Positions 19,847-27,248 of a stretch of 64,000 nt of DNA are shown here, in pieces. The notes beneath the pieces were generated by a model that saw only the letters and a list, made by a program, of their open reading frames with translations, had not been told where the DNA came from and made no database searches. The translations under genes and the position numbers were made by a program. The stretch's first letter is position 1. The number at the start of each line of letters is the position of its first letter. The DNA comes from Kingella denitrificans ATCC 33394 (GTDB lineage Bacteria; Pseudomonadota; Gammaproteobacteria; Burkholderiales; Neisseriaceae), in assembly GCF_000190695.1 (NCBI RefSeq), contig NZ_GL870929.1, positions 332,853 through 396,852 on the forward strand, in the 5' to 3' direction.

Positions 19847-21427
19847 ATGGCTCTTATCCAACGCGCTTTAATCAGCTTATCCGATAAAACGGGTGCCGTA
19901 GAATTTGCCCGCGCCCTGCACGAACTGGGTGTGGAAATCTTGTCCACCGGCGGCACGGCAAAATTATTGGCAGACGCGCAAATCCCCGTGATTGAAGTGG
20001 CCGACTACACCGGCTTTCCCGAAATGCTGGACGGCCGCGTGAAAACGCTGCATCCGAAAATCCACGGCGGGATTTTGGGGCGCCGCGATTTGGACGAGCA
20101 CGTGGCCAAAATGCAGGAACACGGCATCGGCAATATCGATTTGGTGTGCGTGAACCTGTATCCGTTTGCCGCCACCATCGCCAAAGCAGCCTGCACATTG
20201 GAAGACGCGATTGAAAACATCGACATCGGCGGCCCCACCATGGTGCGTTCCGCCGCCAAAAACTGGAAACACGTCGCCATCGTCACCGACAATGCCGATT
20301 TCGATGCCGTTATCGGCGAATTGAAGCAGTCGGGTGGCCAATTGTCCGACAAAACCCGCTTCAACCTGGCGCGCAAAGCATTCAGCCACACCGCGCAATA
20401 TGACGGCATGATTTCCAACTACCTGACCAGTGTGTCGGACGAAAAACTCTCCGGCGAACCGTGCGTGAACGAATTTCCCGAACAGTTCAACCAAAGCTGG
20501 GTGAAGGTGCAGGAAATGCGCTATGGCGAAAACCCGCACCAGCAGGCTGCTTTTTACCGCGACATTTACCCCGCCGCCGGCAGCCTTTCGGCCTACCGCC
20601 AGTTGCAGGGCAAAGAATTGTCCTACAACAACATTGCCGATTCCGATGCGGCTTGGGAAGCAGTGAAATCGTTTGAGCAGGCAGCCTGCGTGATTGTGAA
20701 ACACGCCAATCCGTGCGGCGTGGCCGTGGCGGAAGACACCCTGACTGCCTACCGTCTGGCCTATGCCACCGACACCACCAGCGCGTTCGGCGGCATCATC
20801 GCCTTCAACCGAGAAGTGGACGGCGCAACGGCCAAGCAAATCACCGACAACCAATTCATGGAAGTGATTATGGCGCCTGCGTTCACGGCGGAAGCCTTGG
20901 AAGTGCTGGCGGCGAAGAAAAACGTGCGCGTGCTGGAAATCCCGCTGGTGCAGGGCGCAAACCGCTTTGAACTGAAACGCGTGGGCGGCGGCCTGCTGGT
21001 GCAAACGCCCGACATCCACCGCATTTCCCGCGCCGATTTGACCGTCGTGTCCCAACGCCAACCAACCGAACAGGAATGGAACGATTTGCTGTTTGTGTGG
21101 AATGTGGCGAAATTTGTAAAATCGAACGCCATCGTGTTCGGCAAAGGCGGCCAGACTTACGGCATCGGTGCAGGCCAAATGAGCCGCGTGGACAGCACCC
21201 GCATTGCCGCCCGCAAAGCGCAGGATGCCGGTTTCGATTTGAACGGCGCGTGTGCCGCTTCGGACGCCTTCTTCCCCTTCCGCGACGGTGTGGACGTGAT
21301 TGCCGCGCAAGGCATTAAAGCCATCATCCACCCGGCTGGCTCGGTGCGCGACGCAGAAGTCTTCGCGGCGGCGGACGAACACGGCATCGCCATGGTGACC
21401 ACCGGCATCCGCCATTTCCGCCATTGA
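19847..21427 (+). CDS. purH: bifunctional AICAR transformylase/IMP cyclohydrolase
   Basis: A 526-residue enzyme for the last two steps of IMP synthesis. The N-terminal cyclohydrolase (MGS-like) domain has [32 protein letters not shown] and [19 protein letters not shown]. The C-terminal transformylase domain has [16 protein letters not shown], the [10 protein letters not shown] active-site segment and [25 protein letters not shown], ending [17 protein letters not shown]. The ATG at 19847 has AAAAGGAAC upstream. A DUS (20184) is translated as [14 protein letters not shown]. It follows fis by 151 bases and ends at a terminator built from a different DUS dialect. Confidence 0.97.
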   Translation: MALIQRALISLSDKTGAVEFARALHELGVEILSTGGTAKLLADAQIPVIEVADYTGFPEMLDGRVKTLHPKIHGGILGRRDLDEHVAKMQEHGIGNIDLVCVNLYPFAATIAKAACTLEDAIENIDIGGPTMVRSAAKNWKHVAIVTDNADFDAVIGELKQSGGQLSDKTRFNLARKAFSHTAQYDGMISNYLTSVSDEKLSGEPCVNEFPEQFNQSWVKVQEMRYGENPHQQAAFYRDIYPAAGSLSAYRQLQGKELSYNNIADSDAAWEAVKSFEQAACVIVKHANPCGVAVAEDTLTAYRLAYATDTTSAFGGIIAFNREVDGATAKQITDNQFMEVIMAPAFTAEALEVLAAKKNVRVLEIPLVQGANRFELKRVGGGLLVQTPDIHRISRADLTVVSQRQPTEQEWNDLLFVWNVAKFVKSNAIVFGKGGQTYGIGAGQMSRVDSTRIAARKAQDAGFDLNGACAASDAFFPFRDGVDVIAAQGIKAIIHPAGSVRDAEVFAAADEHGIAMVTTGIRHFRH

Positions 21428-21443
21428 TATGTAAAGCTGCAAA

Positions 21444-21490
21444 AGGCCGTCTGAAAAGGCTGTTCCGCTTTTCAGACGTTCTGTTTTTTG
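21444..21490 (+). terminator. purH terminator containing the neisserial AG-DUS
   Basis: AGGCCGTCTGAA (21444-21455) is the AG-DUS of Neisseria. Its GTCTGAAAAG arm (21449-21458) pairs perfectly with CTTTTCAGAC (21468-21477), followed by a T run (21484-21489): a textbook intrinsic terminator. The local dialect elsewhere is different, so this looks imported together with neighbouring DNA. Confidence 0.85.
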
Positions 21491-21542
21491 TGCCTGAAAC
21501 GGGAATGGCGCGCCGATTTGGCCGAAACGCCCGCAAAACCTT

Positions 21543-21580
21543 GTGCAGGCTGCTTTTGAAGCCGAAAAAGCAGCCTGCAC
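21543..21580. repeat. tight DUS inverted pair upstream of pagP
   Basis: Reverse DUS 21544-21555 and forward DUS 21568-21579 form a stem of about 16 bp with a loop of about 9 bases. It is the first of two tandem DUS hairpins in the 248-base gap between purH and pagP. Confidence 0.7.
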
Positions 21581-21624
21581 CTTTCCCGGGCACCCCATCA
21601 CAAACCCTATTGACTACTTAAACA

Positions 21625-21667
21625 TGCAGGCTGCTTTCGGAGCAAATCCCAAAAGCAGCCTGCGGAG
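21625..21667 (+). promoter_or_regulatory. DUS hairpin overlapping the pagP ribosome binding site
   Basis: Reverse DUS 21625-21636 pairs with AAGCAGCCTGCG (from 21653), in which the last base changes and continues directly into GGAGG (ribosome site, 21664-21667). The pagP ATG is at 21676. The right arm of the stem abuts the Shine-Dalgarno, so folding could hide it. Translational control is inferred. Confidence 0.5.
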
Positions 21668-21675
21668 GCAAATAC

Positions 21676-22341
21676 ATGAAATTCAAAAATAAAATTATCA
21701 ACCGCGCATTAACGGCGGCCGTATTGCTGGTCTTGCAGCCTGCCGCATGGGCGGAATCCGAAATGCCGGCCGAACCGAATATCGTCCAAGAAACCGAAAG
21801 TGCGACCGATGCGGTTCAAACCGACGCTGGCGGCAACACCGCCGAAACGCCGCCCGAAGCCGAACACAAAACCGGCTGGTGGCAAACCGTTAAAGACAAC
21901 GTGCGCGAAACTTGGCGCAGCGAGCATTCCGAGCTGTATATCCCGCTGCGGACATGGCATAACCGCGCTATTTATTCGCGTGAAAAAATCAAAACGTTCA
22001 ACGAAGCACCGTGGGGCATCGGCTGGGGCAAAGTGCGCGACACGCCGCACAACACCACACACAGCCTGGGCTTGATGGTGTTTGCCGATTCGCATAACGA
22101 CCCCGAACCCTTCCTGGCTTATTCGTGGCAGCGGAACTGGTCGGTGAGCGAAAATCAGAAAGTCTCTTTGGGTGCGTTTGCCGGTTTCACCGCCCGCAGC
22201 GACTACCACTATGTCCCGATTCCCGTGGCATGGCCGTATGTGTCTTATTCGTATAAGAATTTGTCGATTCAGGGCATGTATTTCCCCGGCAGCAAAGGCA
22301 ACGGCAATATTGCTTTTTTCTGGGCGAAATACCGCTTTTAA
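21676..22341 (+). CDS. pagP: lipid A palmitoyltransferase PagP
   Basis: A 221-residue outer-membrane enzyme that moves palmitate from phospholipid to lipid A. The signal peptide covers about residues 1-26 (cleavage after AWA). The family core is clear: LYIPLRTWHNRAIY with catalytic His95, VFADSHNDPEP with Asp138 and Ser139 (equivalents of the E. coli His/Asp/Ser triad), VPIPVAWPYVSYSY, and the C-terminal strand IAFFWAKYRF ending in the outer-membrane Phe. Compared with E. coli PagP (186 residues) it has an extra acidic Glu/Thr/Ala-rich segment at about 27-64 before the first amphipathic helix. The 5' region holds two DUS hairpins. Confidence 0.9.
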   Translation: MKFKNKIINRALTAAVLLVLQPAAWAESEMPAEPNIVQETESATDAVQTDAGGNTAETPPEAEHKTGWWQTVKDNVRETWRSEHSELYIPLRTWHNRAIYSREKIKTFNEAPWGIGWGKVRDTPHNTTHSLGLMVFADSHNDPEPFLAYSWQRNWSVSENQKVSLGAFAGFTARSDYHYVPIPVAWPYVSYSYKNLSIQGMYFPGSKGNGNIAFFWAKYRF

Positions 22342-22413
22342 ACATCATGCGCTTGATTTTTACGCACGCGCCCCCATTTTAAGCCCGTCATTAACCCGTA
22401 AAAATAACCGTTT

Positions 22414-23013
22414 ATGAACACACGCACCATTCTCCTGCCGTTTACTGCCGCCTTGCTGCTGGCCGCCTGCGGACAACAAAACAGCCAGGACGCGAAAATT
22501 GCCGAAAACGCCAAGCAAATCGAAATCCTGCGCCAACAGGCCGAAATTCAAAAACTGCAAAACGAATTGAGCGCGCAGGCTGCTTCGGCGGAACAGGTCT
22601 ATCAACTGACCGCCAGCGCCGTGGCCCAAACCATTCCCGCCGCCGCACAAGCCGCCGCGAAGGCCGGCGATATCGTGCAGGGCACCGACGGGCAGCAATA
22701 TCTGTATGACGGCGATTCGGGTAACTGGCTACTTTACGGCGCCATCGGCGCAGCGGCCGGTTATTTGGCGGCCAATGCCATGAACAACCGCAACGCCGCC
22801 AAATATGCCCCCGTGCAAAAACCGACCGCCGCCGTGCAGCGCGTCCACCGCGATTACCGCGTGAAACATCCGTCCAATATCGCCTCGCCGCGCACGCAAA
22901 TCCATCCGAACGCACCGATCAACCGCCCATCCGGCACACCGAATTACCGCAGCACCAACAAAGGCTACAGCAATATGCGCGGATTCGGCTTCGGCGGCCG
23001 CAGAAGACGCTGA
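22414..23013 (+). CDS. lipoprotein with coiled coil and Gly-rich membrane-like segment, 199 aa
   Basis: A 199-residue protein with a lipobox (LLLAAC, Cys near residue 19), so it is lipidated after export. It continues with a heptad-like coiled coil (DAKIAENAKQIEILRQQAEIQKLQNELSAQ) and an Ala-rich helix. A short Gly/Ala stretch resembling glycine-zipper segments follows (LLYGAIGAAAGYLAANAMN, about 106-124). The Arg/Asn/Pro-rich basic tail ends GFGGRRRR. The family is not recognised; the architecture is reminiscent of OmpA-associated or glycine-zipper lipoproteins. Its stop overlaps the next start by one base (TGATG), implying translational coupling with the metallopeptidase. Confidence 0.7.
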   Translation: MNTRTILLPFTAALLLAACGQQNSQDAKIAENAKQIEILRQQAEIQKLQNELSAQAASAEQVYQLTASAVAQTIPAAAQAAAKAGDIVQGTDGQQYLYDGDSGNWLLYGAIGAAAGYLAANAMNNRNAAKYAPVQKPTAAVQRVHRDYRVKHPSNIASPRTQIHPNAPINRPSGTPNYRSTNKGYSNMRGFGFGGRRRR

Positions 23014-23696
23014 TGCACACGCTGGTTTATCCGCTGTCGGGCAACGCGGTCACGCTGCACATCAACCGCCGCGCCAAGAAAAACATTATCTTGCGCCCGC
23101 ACGGCAAAAGCAGCCTGCACATCAGCATTCCCCCTTGGCTGTCGCAAAACCGTTTGCAACAATGGCTGCGTGCCAACGAACCGTTGCTCGCGCAAATGCT
23201 GGCAAAAGCAGCCTGCACACCGCCAATACCGCAAAATACGTTGCCCGAATGGATTTGGTGGCACGGACGGAAAACACCGCTCGTCATCCAAAGGGGCGCA
23301 ACACAGATTCGGTACAACGAAAGCAGCCTGCACCTGCCGAATGCCACCGTCGCCCCATTGCAGCAATGGCTTTGGCAGCAGGCAGGGCAACACCTATTGC
23401 CCAAACTCGCCGCACACGCCCAAACATGGCAAAAGCAGCCTGCACGCATTGCCCTGACACGCGCCAAAACCTTTTGGGGCGTGTGCCGCCAGCGCACCGG
23501 CATCAGGCTAAACTGGCGGCTCATCGGTGCACCCGAAGCTGTGCAGGATTATGTCTGCCTGCACGAAATCGCCCACCTGACCCACGCCGACCACAGCCCG
23601 CAATTCTGGCAACTCGTACAACACTACTGCCCCGCCTACCCAACCGCCCAACATTGGCTCAAACAGCACGGCAGGGAACTTTTCACACTAGGATAA
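23013..23696 (+). CDS. YgjP-like zinc metallopeptidase (M48-type, DUF45)
   Basis: A 227-residue cytoplasmic protein of the YgjP/DUF45 family. The zinc motif HEIAHLTHADHSPQFWQLV lies at about residues 184-202 (HExxH plus a downstream His). The N-terminal part has the family start LVYPLSGNAVTLHINRRAKKNIILRPHGKSSLHISIP. Family knowledge is limited: predicted metal-dependent hydrolase, sometimes linked to nucleic-acid repair or restriction loci. Four exact DUS copies (23108, 23206, 23321, 23433) are translated within about 340 bases, giving KSSLH, KAACT, ESSLH and KQPA. It overlaps the lipoprotein gene by one base and precedes the S4 gene by two. Confidence 0.85.
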   Translation: MHTLVYPLSGNAVTLHINRRAKKNIILRPHGKSSLHISIPPWLSQNRLQQWLRANEPLLAQMLAKAACTPPIPQNTLPEWIWWHGRKTPLVIQRGATQIRYNESSLHLPNATVAPLQQWLWQQAGQHLLPKLAAHAQTWQKQPARIALTRAKTFWGVCRQRTGIRLNWRLIGAPEAVQDYVCLHEIAHLTHADHSPQFWQLVQHYCPAYPTAQHWLKQHGRELFTLG

Positions 23697-23698
23697 CC

Positions 23699-23935
23699 AT
23701 GCAGCACGCCCAAGTTTATTTGGAAGACCAAGAATACATCGCCCTGTGCGATTTGCTCAAACTCGCAGGACTGGCCGATACCGGCGGACAAGCCAAAGCC
23801 ATCATCGCCGCTGGAGAGGTATTGCGCAACGGCATCGTGGAACCCCGAAAAACCGCCAAAATCCGCGCAGGCGAATGGATTGAATATGCAGGCTGCAAAC
23901 TGGAGATTTACGATGGATACGACCCGGAAGCCTAA
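23699..23935 (+). CDS. S4-domain RNA-binding protein (YbcJ-like)
   Basis: A 78-residue protein that is essentially one S4 RNA-binding domain. ALCDLLKLAGLADTGGQAKAIIAAGEVLRNGIVEPRKTAKIRAGEWIEYAG follows the S4 pattern of a helix-turn-helix and a beta hairpin. It belongs to the YbcJ/RlbA group, thought to bind rRNA or tRNA; the target is unknown. A GGATAACC site precedes the ATG at 23699, which lies two bases after the metallopeptidase stop. The next gene starts 23 bases before this gene's end, so the cluster is tightly coupled. Confidence 0.85.
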   Translation: MQHAQVYLEDQEYIALCDLLKLAGLADTGGQAKAIIAAGEVLRNGIVEPRKTAKIRAGEWIEYAGCKLEIYDGYDPEA

Positions 23936-24080
23936 TCTCACGCCGCCCACACCGCCCGAAGACTGGGAATGTTGCGGTAGCGAATGCGGCGATGCCTGCA
24001 TTCACGAAATTTACCGCCGCGAAAAAGCCGAATACGATGCGCAGCAAAACGCAGCGCAAGAAAAAGTGTTGCAGGAATAA
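23913..24080 (+). CDS. oxidoreductase-like domain mini-protein, 55 aa
   Basis: A 55-residue protein matching the small 'oxidoreductase-like' family: a Pro-rich start (TPPTPPEDWECCGSECGDACIHEIYRREKAEYD) with four cysteines arranged CC-x3-C-x3-C, then a charged helix. The cysteines could bind metal or form disulfides; no function is established for the family. It overlaps the S4 gene by 23 bases in another frame, and the ATG at 23913 sits in a TACGATGG context with GGAG upstream. It is the last gene of the pagP-to-here plus-strand series. Confidence 0.7.
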   Translation: MDTTRKPNLTPPTPPEDWECCGSECGDACIHEIYRREKAEYDAQQNAAQEKVLQE

Positions 24081-24218
24081 AACAATTAACTGCACAACCC
24101 TTGCCAGTATTTTTCCATCGGCATTTTAAACAGGCTGTTTCGCAAAATCCCCGCCGGGGCGCACAAAAAAATATCCAAAGATTATTCGGCGGGAAAACAT
24201 ACTGTTATCATGTATCAG

Positions 24219-24231
24219 AGCTTGTCAAGCT
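24219..24231. other. 13-bp palindrome upstream of nrdA
   Basis: AGCTTG-T-CAAGCT is a perfect inverted repeat about 108 bases before the nrdA ATG. It could be an operator; it does not match the NrdR box. The gap 24081-24338 otherwise shows only AT-rich sequence and a possible TATGAT -10 at 24253-24258 without a good -35. Confidence 0.3.
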
Positions 24232-24338
24232 ACTCAAAATATTCAAAAAAACGTATGATGAATAGTTGTTGATTTACCTACAAAACGCTTTTCCCAATTA
24301 AAAATATGCGTTTTGTTTTTTGTTTTGGAAGTAATGAT

Positions 24339-26615
24339 ATGAACACCAGCACACTGAAAGTAACCAAACGCGACGGCCGTTTAGAGCCCATCAATCTGGA
24401 TAAAATCCACCGTGTACTCGATTGGGCGGCAGCAGGTTTGGACAATGTTTCAGTATCGCAAGTGGAACTGAAGTCCCACATCCAATTCTATAACGGCATC
24501 CGTACCGAAGACATTCACGAAACCATCATCAAATCGGCAGCCGACCTAATTTCTGAAGAAACCCCCGATTATCAATATCTGGCGGCCCGTTTAGCCATTT
24601 TCCACCTGCGCAAAATCGCGTATGGCGAATATCAGCCACCGCACCTGTTCGACCATGTCCGCCGCATGACCGAAATGGGCAAATACGACCGCCATATTCT
24701 GGAAGATTACAGCAAAGAAGAGTTTGACGAGCTAAACCAATATATCAACCACGAGCGTGATTTAAATTTCTCGTATGCCGCCGTCAAACAGCTGGAAGGC
24801 AAATACCTCGTCCAAAACCGCGTTACCAAACAAATCTACGAAAGCCCACAGTTTTTGTATATTTTGGTGGCGATGTGCCTGTTTGCCAAATATCCCAAGA
24901 ATACACGGCTGGATTATGTGAAACGCTTTTACGACGCGGTTTCCCAGTTCAAAATCTCGCTACCGACACCGATTATGTCCGGTGTCCGCACGCCAACACG
25001 TCAGTTCAGTTCCTGCGTATTGATTGAATGCGACGACAGCTTGGACAGCATCAATGCCACCACGTCTTCTATCGTGAAATACGTTTCCCAGCGTGCCGGT
25101 ATCGGCATCAATGCCGGCCGTATCCGCGGTTTGGGTAGCGAAATCCGTGGCGGCGAAGCACAGCACACAGGCTGCATTCCATTTTTCAAAATGTTTCAGG
25201 CGGCTGTGAAGTCATGCTCGCAAGGCGGCGTGCGCGGCGGTGCGGCCACATTGTTTTATCCGCTGTGGCATATTGAGGCGGAAAGCCTGCTGGTGCTGAA
25301 AAACAACCGCGGTGTGGAGGAAAACCGTGTCCGCCATTTGGATTACGGCGTGCAAATCAATAAGCTGATGTACACACGCTTGATTAAAAATCAAAACATT
25401 ACGTTGTTTTCCCCCAATGAAGTGCCCGGATTGTACGAGGCCTTCTTTGCCGACCAAGATGAATTTGAACGCCTGTACACCCAATACGAGCAAGATGAAA
25501 GCATCCGCAAACGCACGCTGTCAGCGTCCGATTTGTTCTCAATTTTAATGCAGGAACGTGCCGGTACAGGCCGCGTTTATGTTCAAAATGTGGACCACTG
25601 CAACACGCATAGCCCGTTCGACCCGAAAGTGGCACCGGTGCGCCAATCTAATTTGTGTTTGGAAATCGCATTGCCGACCAAACCGCTGAACGACATCAAT
25701 GACGAAAACGGCGAAATTGCGTTGTGTACCTTATCGGCCTTTAATTTAGGAGCGATTTCAGACTTAAACGAATTTGAGCCATTGGCGGATTTGGCGGTGC
25801 GCGCACTGGATGCGCTGCTAGATTATCAGGATTATCCGATTCCGGCGGCCTATAAAGCGACCATGAACCGCCGTACGCTGGGTATCGGCGTGATTAACTA
25901 TGCGTATTATTTGGCGAAAAACGGGGTGAAATACAGCGATGGCAGCGCAATTAATTTGACGCACCGCACCTTTGAAGCCATGCAGTACCATCTGCTCAAA
26001 GCGTCCATGAATCTAGCCAAAGAATATGGTGCGTGCCCGCTGTTTAACGAAACAACGTATGCGCAAGGTATTTTGCCGATCGATACCTACAAAGCGGATT
26101 TGGATAAATTCTGCGACGAGCCTCTGCATTTGGATTGGGAAGGACTGCGCGCCGATATTGTGAAATATGGTTTGCGTAACAGCACCTTAACGGCGTTGAT
26201 GCCCAGTGAAACCAGTTCACAAATCGCCAATGCCACCAACGGTATCGAGCCGCCGCGCGGTTTGGTGACGGTGAAGGCTTCCAAAGACGGTATTTTGAAG
26301 CAGGTGGTGCCTGAGTTCGAACGCCTGAAAGGGCAATATGAAACGCTGTGGCAGATGGGCGGCAATGACGGCTATCTGAAATTGGTCGGCATTATGCAGA
26401 AATTTACCGACCAAGCGATTTCCGCCAATACCAGCTACGACCCCAAACGCTTCGAGGGCGGGCGCGTGCCGATGAACCAAATGCTGAAAGACTTGCTGTC
26501 GGCTTATAAATATGGTGTGAAAACGCTGTATTACCACAATACGCGCGATGGTGCGGACGATGTGCAGCAAGACTTGCATGACGACAGTTGCGCCGGCGGT
26601 GCATGTAAAATTTAA
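24339..26615 (+). CDS. nrdA: ribonucleoside-diphosphate reductase class Ia, alpha subunit
   Basis: A 758-residue catalytic subunit that makes deoxyribonucleotides. The N-terminal ATP cone starts LKVTKRDGRLEPINLDKIHRVLDWAA. The active-site parts include SSCVLIECDDSLDSI, NLCLEIALPT and LCTLSAFNLGAI, and the C-terminal redox pair is SCAGGACKI. The sequence is strikingly like the enterobacterial and Pasteurella-type NrdA over its full length. The ATG at 24339 has GGAAG upstream. The gene is less GC-rich than its neighbours and contains no exact DUS. nrdB does not follow; the next gene is on the other strand. Confidence 0.97.
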   Translation: MNTSTLKVTKRDGRLEPINLDKIHRVLDWAAAGLDNVSVSQVELKSHIQFYNGIRTEDIHETIIKSAADLISEETPDYQYLAARLAIFHLRKIAYGEYQPPHLFDHVRRMTEMGKYDRHILEDYSKEEFDELNQYINHERDLNFSYAAVKQLEGKYLVQNRVTKQIYESPQFLYILVAMCLFAKYPKNTRLDYVKRFYDAVSQFKISLPTPIMSGVRTPTRQFSSCVLIECDDSLDSINATTSSIVKYVSQRAGIGINAGRIRGLGSEIRGGEAQHTGCIPFFKMFQAAVKSCSQGGVRGGAATLFYPLWHIEAESLLVLKNNRGVEENRVRHLDYGVQINKLMYTRLIKNQNITLFSPNEVPGLYEAFFADQDEFERLYTQYEQDESIRKRTLSASDLFSILMQERAGTGRVYVQNVDHCNTHSPFDPKVAPVRQSNLCLEIALPTKPLNDINDENGEIALCTLSAFNLGAISDLNEFEPLADLAVRALDALLDYQDYPIPAAYKATMNRRTLGIGVINYAYYLAKNGVKYSDGSAINLTHRTFEAMQYHLLKASMNLAKEYGACPLFNETTYAQGILPIDTYKADLDKFCDEPLHLDWEGLRADIVKYGLRNSTLTALMPSETSSQIANATNGIEPPRGLVTVKASKDGILKQVVPEFERLKGQYETLWQMGGNDGYLKLVGIMQKFTDQAISANTSYDPKRFEGGRVPMNQMLKDLLSAYKYGVKTLYYHNTRDGADDVQQDLHDDSCAGGACKI

Positions 26616-26637
26616 AATTTGAAGTATCCATAATAAA

Positions 26638-26678
26638 GTGCAGGCTGCTTTTGAAGAACATTCAAAGCAGCCTGCACT
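26638..26678. terminator. DUS inverted pair after nrdA
   Basis: Reverse DUS 26639-26650 and forward DUS 26665-26676 extend to a stem of about 18 bp (AAGTGCAGGCTGCTTTTGAA against TTCAAAGCAGCCTGCACTTT) around a short loop. It lies between convergent genes and is a likely bidirectional terminator. Confidence 0.75.
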
Positions 26679-26698
26679 TTTGTTTGGAGCAATCTGGA

Positions 26699-27238
26699 TT
26701 ACATACGGCTCAACTCGCGTTGTAACGCCTGAATATTTTGTTGGCGATCCAATACCGCGCTTTCTAATTGGCGTACGCGCGCCTGATGCGCCGCATCACC
26801 CTGACCATTGGCTGCGCGGCCGCTGACCAAAGCCTGTTGCGCTGCCGCCAATGCGTTTCGTTCGTTATTCAGTTCTTGTTCCAAAATCGTGCGGCGGCCG
26901 CTGGATCGTGCCGTACTCATGCGGGGCGCGGCAACGGCAGGCATGGCAGCCGCAGCGGGACGCGGAACAGAAGGCGCAGCCTGGTGGGCAACCGTTCTGG
27001 CGCGCGCAGGTGCGGCTACATTTGCGGCCGCAGTTGGTGCTGCCACGGCAGGCTGTTCGCGCGGTGCTGTTCTGGGTGCAGGCACGCTGGTGTAGCTGCC
27101 GATACGGTTGCCCAGGGAAGCTCGCGCACCGCCTCTGCTGGGGCTGGACGTATAGCAGCCCGGTCCACAGCTATAAACTTCGGCGGCAACGCTTTGTATC
27201 AAACCCAACATACCCATAATTAAAATTAATTTTTTCAT
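26699..27238 (-). CDS. secreted Ala/Pro-rich protein with C-terminal coiled coil, 179 aa
   Basis: A 179-residue protein with a signal peptide (MKKLILIMGMLGLIQSVAAE). A short Cys-containing segment follows (VYSCGPGCYTSSPSRGG), then a low-complexity Ala/Pro/Arg middle (about 55-110). A predicted coiled coil covers about 118-179 (ILEQELNNERNALAAAQQALVSG...VRQLESAVLDRQQNIQALQREL). The pattern resembles periplasmic DUF4124-like or tropomyosin-like neisserial proteins, but I do not assign a family. The ATG at 27236 has AGGAATC upstream. It lies 10 bases downstream of the ABC-F gene and may share its transcript. Confidence 0.7.
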   Translation of the reverse strand: MKKLILIMGMLGLIQSVAAEVYSCGPGCYTSSPSRGGARASLGNRIGSYTSVPAPRTAPREQPAVAAPTAAANVAAPARARTVAHQAAPSVPRPAAAAMPAVAAPRMSTARSSGRRTILEQELNNERNALAAAQQALVSGRAANGQGDAAHQARVRQLESAVLDRQQNIQALQRELSRM

Positions 27239-27248
27239 ACGATTCCTA

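Noticed and set aside
19964..21601. Minus-strand open frame of 545 codons
   Set aside because: Antisense shadow of purH; composition is typical of a complement frame.
23913..24080. The 55-codon gene as a shadow of the S4 gene
   Set aside because: It overlaps by only 23 bases and has its own Cys-rich family signature, so it was kept as a gene.
24081..24338. NrdR box or riboswitch upstream of nrdA
   Set aside because: No ACACwATATnTwGTG-type pair is present; the only palindrome (24219-24231) has a different sequence.
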